A stretch of DNA of 9,440 nt from an uncultured Bacteroidales bacterium (GTDB lineage Bacteria; Bacteroidota; Bacteroidia; Bacteroidales; F082), in contig CALGBV010000129.1 of assembly GCA_937884015.1 (NCBI GenBank), forward strand, positions 1-9,440, read 5' to 3'. The notes under the pieces are model-generated. The model made no database searches, was not told the origin of the DNA, and was given only the letters and a program-made list of their open reading frames with translations. Both the position numbers and the translations under genes were made by a program. This document shows positions 6,874 to 9,440 of this stretch, piece by piece. The number at the start of each line of letters is the position of its first letter. The first letter of the stretch is position 1.

Positions 6874-6913
6874 AAAAAATCACCTTTGACAACTATGTCG
6901 GAGGTGATTTTTT
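6874..6913 (+). terminator. Rho-independent terminator after the gldB-like gene
   Basis: AAAAAATCACCT (6874-6885) pairs with AGGTGATTTTTT (6902-6913). The inner bases 6886-6890 and 6897-6901 extend the stem (two G-T wobbles plus GAC/GTC) to about 17 bp with a 6-nt loop. It begins 18 bp after the stop codon and ends in a T run. Confidence 0.92.
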
Positions 6914-6939
6914 ATTTTGTTGTAAATCAACAATAAAAA

Positions 6940-6991
6940 CGACAGCAAGCGACAACAAACGTTTACAGTCGACTACAAACGTTTGTCGTCG
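6940..6991. repeat. 10/20-bp periodic repeat with two CAAACGTTT palindromic cores; possible operator pair
   Basis: Five consecutive 10-bp units all begin with CG: CGACAGCAAG, CGACAACAAA, CGTTTACAGT, CGACTACAAA and CGTTTGTCGT. Together they form two 20-bp copies (6950-6969 and 6970-6989, 16 of 20 positions identical). Each copy is centred on AAACGTTT. The second lies in an imperfect 22-bp palindrome (6970-6991, one mismatched pair) containing a perfect ACAAACGTTTGT. Cores of the form CAAACGTTTG with a central CG resemble LacI/PurR-family operators, and the two centres are exactly 20 bp apart. A T6 run (6994-6999) follows, so a weak plus-strand terminator is the alternative. No LacI-family gene is in the window. 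Confidence 0.55.
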
Positions 6992-7013
6992 GCTTTTTTC
7001 TTGACAGATGTTG

Positions 7014-7021
7014 CACTTTTG
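7014..7021 (+). promoter_or_regulatory. Weak candidate plus-strand promoter
   Basis: CACTTTTG, within TTGCACTTTTGCAGCGG, differs from the -7 consensus TAnnTTTG at one position. It lies 22 bp after the operator-like repeat. It would drive the stretch leading to the short RhuM gene at 7243. No clear -33 box is present, although T-rich sequence occurs at about 6994-6999. Confidence 0.3.
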
Positions 7022-7047
7022 CAGCGGAAAATATCAAAAGGCAATAA

Positions 7048-7143
7048 ATGATGAAAAGGTCAAGAAAATATAGGCAAACTGTAAGCCCATCAAATAATAT
7101 TGAGGTAAACAAAAAGCCCACACCTGAAAGGAGCAATGCTTAA
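7048..7143 (+). CDS. Possible 31-residue basic peptide or remnant of a gene start
   Basis: An ATGATG start opens a 31-codon frame (MMKRSRKYRQTVSPSNNIEV, then NKKPTPERSNA) about 27 bp after the candidate promoter at 7014. It is rich in Lys/Arg and resembles no family I recognise. A frame this short can arise by chance, and its 3' end overlaps the hairpin of the minus-strand small-RNA candidate. It may be a genuine small protein, the decayed start of a lost gene, or noise. Confidence 0.15.
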   Translation: MMKRSRKYRQTVSPSNNIEVNKKPTPERSNA

Positions 7144-7174
7144 CCTTATCCGCAGTGTGGACTTTCGTATTACT
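7111..7174 (-). ncRNA. Candidate small RNA on the minus strand, about 60-65 nt
   Basis: Reading the minus strand from about 7174, a transcript would begin near CCAGTAATACG. It would then form a hairpin of AAAGTCCACAC (7165-7155) with GTGTGGGCTTT (7123-7113): eleven pairs including one G-T wobble. The stem closes on a loop of about 31 nt that holds smaller complementary segments (AAGG with CCTT, AGC with GCT). TTTTT at 7115-7111, then G and TTT, serve as the terminator tail. On the plus strand the wobble becomes an A-C mismatch, so the minus strand folds better. A good minus-strand promoter lies just upstream, and no protein gene on this strand reads into it. I do not recognise an Rfam family. 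Exact ends are estimates. Confidence 0.45.
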
Positions 7175-7179
7175 GGGTG

Positions 7180-7206
7180 CAAAAATAGTATTTTTTATTA
7201 AAACAA
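7180..7206 (-). promoter_or_regulatory. Promoter for the minus-strand small-RNA candidate
   Basis: TATTTTTG on the minus strand (7187-7180) matches the -7 consensus TAnnTTTG exactly. TTG (7206-7204), in CCTTGTTTT, is a -33 candidate 16 bp upstream. It points away from the RhuM genes, so it cannot serve them; the only thing downstream of it is the hairpin at 7113-7165. Confidence 0.5.
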
Positions 7207-7242
7207 GGACTTGTTTTGAAATTTTTTAAAATCAAATATGGA

Positions 7243-7488
7243 ATGGAAGCGAAAAAGGAGAACGAAATAGTGCTTTATCAACCGAATGAAACGATTCGGT
7301 TGGAAGTGAGAGTTTATGAAGAATCGGTTTGGCTAACTCAAGCCCAAATGGCTGTATTGTTTGGAACTACGACGCAAAACATCACGTTGCACATTCGGAA
7401 CATCTATAAAGAATGCGAGTTACAGCAATTTTCAACTTGTAAGGATTTCTTACAAGTTCGGGGGAAAAGTAACGGTATGCTCATATAA
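7243..7488 (+). pseudogene. Truncated RhuM-family DNA-binding protein (N-terminal domain only)
   Basis: Eighty-one residues from the ATG at 7243; an in-frame TTG at 7216 gives a longer, less likely form. NEIVLYQPNETIRLEV (7-22), VWLTQAQMAVLFGTTTQNITLHIRNIYKE (29-57) and STCKDFLQVR (64-73) match the start of RhuM-family proteins and include the helix-turn-helix. Full-length relatives continue with a DGK/EGK..YNLD..ISVGYRV block. Here the similarity stops at QVRG, and SNGMLI and a stop follow. Neither shifted frame restores a convincing continuation, so a deletion or recombination is more likely than a simple frameshift. Its N-terminus is close in protein and DNA to the intact gene 26 bp downstream. 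The HTH subtype differs (TTTQNITLHI versus VKQPAISKHF), so it is not a recent tandem copy. A working stand-alone DNA-binding protein cannot be excluded. Confidence 0.75.
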
Positions 7489-7514
7489 TCATAACTTATT
7501 ATAATTCAATAAAC

Positions 7515-8405
7515 ATGGATGCTCTTGACGAAATAATACTTTATCAGCCTAATGAAACGGTTCGGTTGGAAGTGAAAATACAGGAAGATACGGTTTGGCT
7601 GACCCAGCAACAGATAGCCCTGCTTTTTGGCGTGAAACAACCCGCCATATCAAAACATTTCAAGAATATATTTGAAAGCGGAGAATTGGATGAGCTTTCA
7701 GTTTATTCCATTTTGGAATATACTGCAAATGATGGAAAGATTTATAAAACGAAATTTTACAATTTGGATGCCATTTTATCAGTAGGTTATCGTGTAAACA
7801 GTGTGTATGCTACAGCATTCCGCCGATGGGCTACTTCCGTTTTGAAAGATTATATGCTGCGAGGATATGCATTCCGCCAGCAATTGCAAGCCGTTCAAAT
7901 GGAGATTGATACACGGTTTGACGAGCAAAGCAAACGGATGTTTCTGCTGGAAGAGAGGGTGAGTTCGCATCAGGAAAAGATTGATTTTTTCATTCGCACG
8001 AATCAACCGCCTGTTGAAGGAGTTCTGTTTGAAGGTCAGGTGCTTGACGCGAGATTGTTTGCTGAAAACCTAATAAAAACGGCACAAAAAGAGATCGTTT
8101 TGATAGACAATTACATTGATACAAAGACATTTGACATTCTTGAAACAAGAAATCAAGGCGTTATGGCAAGCATTTATGTGGAGAAAATCAGCCGCGTTTT
8201 GACCGATTTGCAAAATTTGGCGTTTTCCCAATACGGCAGAACGGTAGAATTGCACGTTTCAAGAACCAAGGTTCACGACCGTTTCCTTATCATTGATGGG
8301 CAAGTCTATCATCTTGGTGCTTCGCTGAAAGACCTTGGAATGAAATTGTTTGCATTCAGCAAAATGAGCGTTCCTGAAGAAATAATTATGAGTCATTTGA
8401 AATAA
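7515..8405 (+). CDS. RhuM-family protein: N-terminal HTH domain and C-terminal PLD-like domain
   Basis: A 296-residue protein. Residues 1-120 form the RhuM DNA-binding domain: IILYQPNETVRLEV (7-20), HTH VWLTQQQIALLFGVKQPAISKHFKNIF (27-53), then KIYKTKFYNLDAILSVGYRVNS (75-96). Residues 125-155 look like a coiled-coil linker. The C-terminal half resembles phospholipase-D-like domains: EIVLIDNYIDTKTFDIL (193-209), VHDRFLIID (253-261) and VYHLGASLKDLGMKLFAFSKM (264-284). The motif reads H254-x-R256-x4-D261, with Arg where the classical HKD motif has Lys, and only one copy is present. Nuclease activity is therefore uncertain. Relatives are annotated as virulence RhuM proteins, or as DNA-binding proteins found near type I restriction-modification systems, but no restriction genes are in this window. 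It follows a truncated relative by 26 bp and precedes the comM-like gene by 25 bp. Its role is unknown. Confidence 0.85.
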   Translation: MDALDEIILYQPNETVRLEVKIQEDTVWLTQQQIALLFGVKQPAISKHFKNIFESGELDELSVYSILEYTANDGKIYKTKFYNLDAILSVGYRVNSVYATAFRRWATSVLKDYMLRGYAFRQQLQAVQMEIDTRFDEQSKRMFLLEERVSSHQEKIDFFIRTNQPPVEGVLFEGQVLDARLFAENLIKTAQKEIVLIDNYIDTKTFDILETRNQGVMASIYVEKISRVLTDLQNLAFSQYGRTVELHVSRTKVHDRFLIIDGQVYHLGASLKDLGMKLFAFSKMSVPEEIIMSHLK

Positions 8406-8430
8406 ATAAATCCTTAAATCCCACAATATC

Positions 8431-9440
8431 ATGTTAGTAAAAACCATTGGATGTGCCTTGTTTGGCATTGATGCGATTTCAGTCACAATAGAAGTGAACA
8501 TTGACAAAGGAATACAGTTTTTCCTTGTCGGACTGCCCGATAGCGCGGTGAAAGAGAGCCATCAACGTATTGAAGCGGCGTTAACGAACCTCGGATTCAG
8601 CTATCCGCGAAAGAAAATCACGATTAATATGGCACCTGCCGATATCCGCAAGGAAGGCTCGGCATACGACTTGCCGATTGCCATCGGCATCTTGGCGGCA
8701 TCGGGGCAGGTGGAAACAGAACACCTTGAACAATACATCATTATGGGCGAATTGTCGCTCGACGGAACCTTGAACCCGATAAAAGGGGCTTTGCCCATTG
8801 CCATCAAGGCACAGCAGGAAGGTTTCAAAGGCGTCATCATTCCGAAAGAGAACGCTAAAGAGGCCGCAGTCGTCAACGATATTGATGTGATTGGCGTGGA
8901 AAACCTTACCGAAGTGGTCGATTTCCTGAACGGAAACAACAATATCCAGCCTGTAAAAATCTCTCCAGAAGATGTTGAAAAGCAGGAGTTTTATGAATTT
9001 GATTTCTGTGATGTGAAAGGTCAGGAGAACATCAAGCGGGCTTTGGAGATTGCGGCTGCTGGAGGCCATAATGTCATCCTGATAGGCCCTCCCGGAAGCG
9101 GCAAGACCATGTTGGCCAAGCGGATGCCGAGCATCCTGCCGCCTTTGACCATGGCCGAGGCTTTGGAAACGACGAAAATCCATTCCGTCGCAGGATTGAT
9201 GGGTAGCAACACATCCTTATTAATGACGCGGCCATTCCGCAGTCCTCATCACACGATAAGCGATGCCGGCTTGGTGGGCGGCGGGACGTATCCACAGCCT
9301 GGAGAGATTTCCTTGGCTCATAATGGTGTTCTTTTTCTCGATGAGCTCCCTGAATTCAAAAGACAAGTCTTGGAGGTCATGAGGCAGCCAATGGAAGACA
9401 GGATCGTGACGATTTCCCGTGCCAAGATTTCCCTTGATTT
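8431..9440 (+). CDS. comM: ComM/YifB-family Mg-chelatase-like AAA+ ATPase (3' end outside window)
   Basis: The frame opens at ATG 8431 (MLVKTIGCALFGIDAISVTI) and runs 336 codons to the window edge without a stop; complete homologues are about 500-510 residues. The N-terminal ChlI-like domain (about 20-145) shows FFLVGLPDSAVKESHQRIEAAL and INMAPADIRKEGSAYDLPIA. The AAA+ core shows FCDVKGQENIKRALEIAAAG, Walker A GPPGSGKT (219-226), FRSPHHTISDAGLVGGG and Walker B GVLFLDE (299-305). In naturally transformable bacteria ComM is a hexameric helicase that promotes branch migration during integration of incoming DNA. The family is also common in bacteria not known to be transformable. The 25-bp gap behind the RhuM gene has no terminator, so read-through from that gene is possible. 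Confidence 0.95.
   Translation, partial: MLVKTIGCALFGIDAISVTIEVNIDKGIQFFLVGLPDSAVKESHQRIEAALTNLGFSYPRKKITINMAPADIRKEGSAYDLPIAIGILAASGQVETEHLEQYIIMGELSLDGTLNPIKGALPIAIKAQQEGFKGVIIPKENAKEAAVVNDIDVIGVENLTEVVDFLNGNNNIQPVKISPEDVEKQEFYEFDFCDVKGQENIKRALEIAAAGGHNVILIGPPGSGKTMLAKRMPSILPPLTMAEALETTKIHSVAGLMGSNTSLLMTRPFRSPHHTISDAGLVGGGTYPQPGEISLAHNGVLFLDELPEFKRQVLEVMRQPMEDRIVTISRAKISLD

Noticed and set aside
6970..6999. Second terminator after the gldB-like gene
   Set aside because: The palindrome has a T6 run after it, but the gldB-like gene already has a much stronger terminator at 6874-6913. The paired operator-like cores and 10-bp periodicity fit a binding site or repeat at least as well, so it is listed as a repeat.
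7111..7174. tmRNA, SRP RNA or integron attC site
   Set aside because: The hairpin lacks the tRNA-like ends of tmRNA, the GGAAGGAAGCA-type SRP core and the paired core sites of attC.
7136..7201. A 21-codon frame with AAGGAG just before its ATG (MLNLIRSVDFRITGCKNSIF...)
   Set aside because: The AGGAG-to-ATG spacing is too short, Bacteroidota rarely depend on such sites, and the frame lies across the minus-strand hairpin and its promoter, which explain the sequence better.
6914..8430. Insertion sequence or integrative element
   Set aside because: No transposase, integrase, terminal inverted repeats or target-site duplications are visible; only context suggests an accessory segment.
8581..9183. 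A 200-codon open frame on the minus strand
   Set aside because: It lies antisense within the comM-like gene, whose Walker A, Walker B and N-terminal motifs are intact; the translation shows no recognisable domain.

Overview
The window looks like a chromosomal segment of a member of the Bacteroidota, most likely Bacteroidales. Three things point there. The gene content includes a GldB-type lipoprotein, an OmpA-family barrel protein with a Bacteroidales-style C-terminal domain, and a RhuM-family protein. Several intergenic regions carry the Bacteroidota promoter -7 element TAnnTTTG (TACTTTTG three times, TATTTTTG twice). Shine-Dalgarno sequences are weak or absent ahead of most genes. I cannot name a genus.

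Left part, minus strand (1-4338). From upstream to downstream on the minus strand: a uridine/nucleoside phosphorylase (3457-4338) with its own promoter; an OmpA-family outer membrane protein (2060-3346) with its own promoter and a strong terminator at 2009-2036; a GT90/CAP10-like glycosyltransferase (1009-1980), whose possible promoter overlaps the tail of that terminator and whose own terminator is at 967-1001; and an ECF-type sigma factor (374-874) followed by a single-span membrane protein cut by the window edge (1-348), probably its anti-sigma or regulatory partner. These look like separate short transcription units with a shared envelope theme, not one long operon.

Middle, plus strand (4445-6913). 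cinA diverges from the phosphorylase gene across a gap of about 105 bp that holds back-to-back TACTTTTG elements. After cinA comes an intergenic stretch built largely of degenerate 8-bp and 7-bp tandem repeats. It is followed by a gldB-like lipoprotein gene with a strong terminator (6874-6913).

Right part (6914-9440). A gene-poor stretch of about 330 bp (6914-7242) holds a 10/20-bp-period repeat with two LacI-operator-like palindromic cores, a possible plus-strand promoter, and a candidate small RNA on the minus strand that has its own promoter and a terminator-like 3' hairpin. Next are two RhuM-family genes in tandem: a short one with only the DNA-binding N-terminus (probably a truncated remnant) and a full-length one that adds a PLD-like C-terminal domain. 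The window ends inside a ComM/YifB-type Mg-chelatase-like AAA+ ATPase gene. The 6914-8405 segment is the accessory-looking part. I found no transposase, integrase, CRISPR array, tRNA or rRNA.
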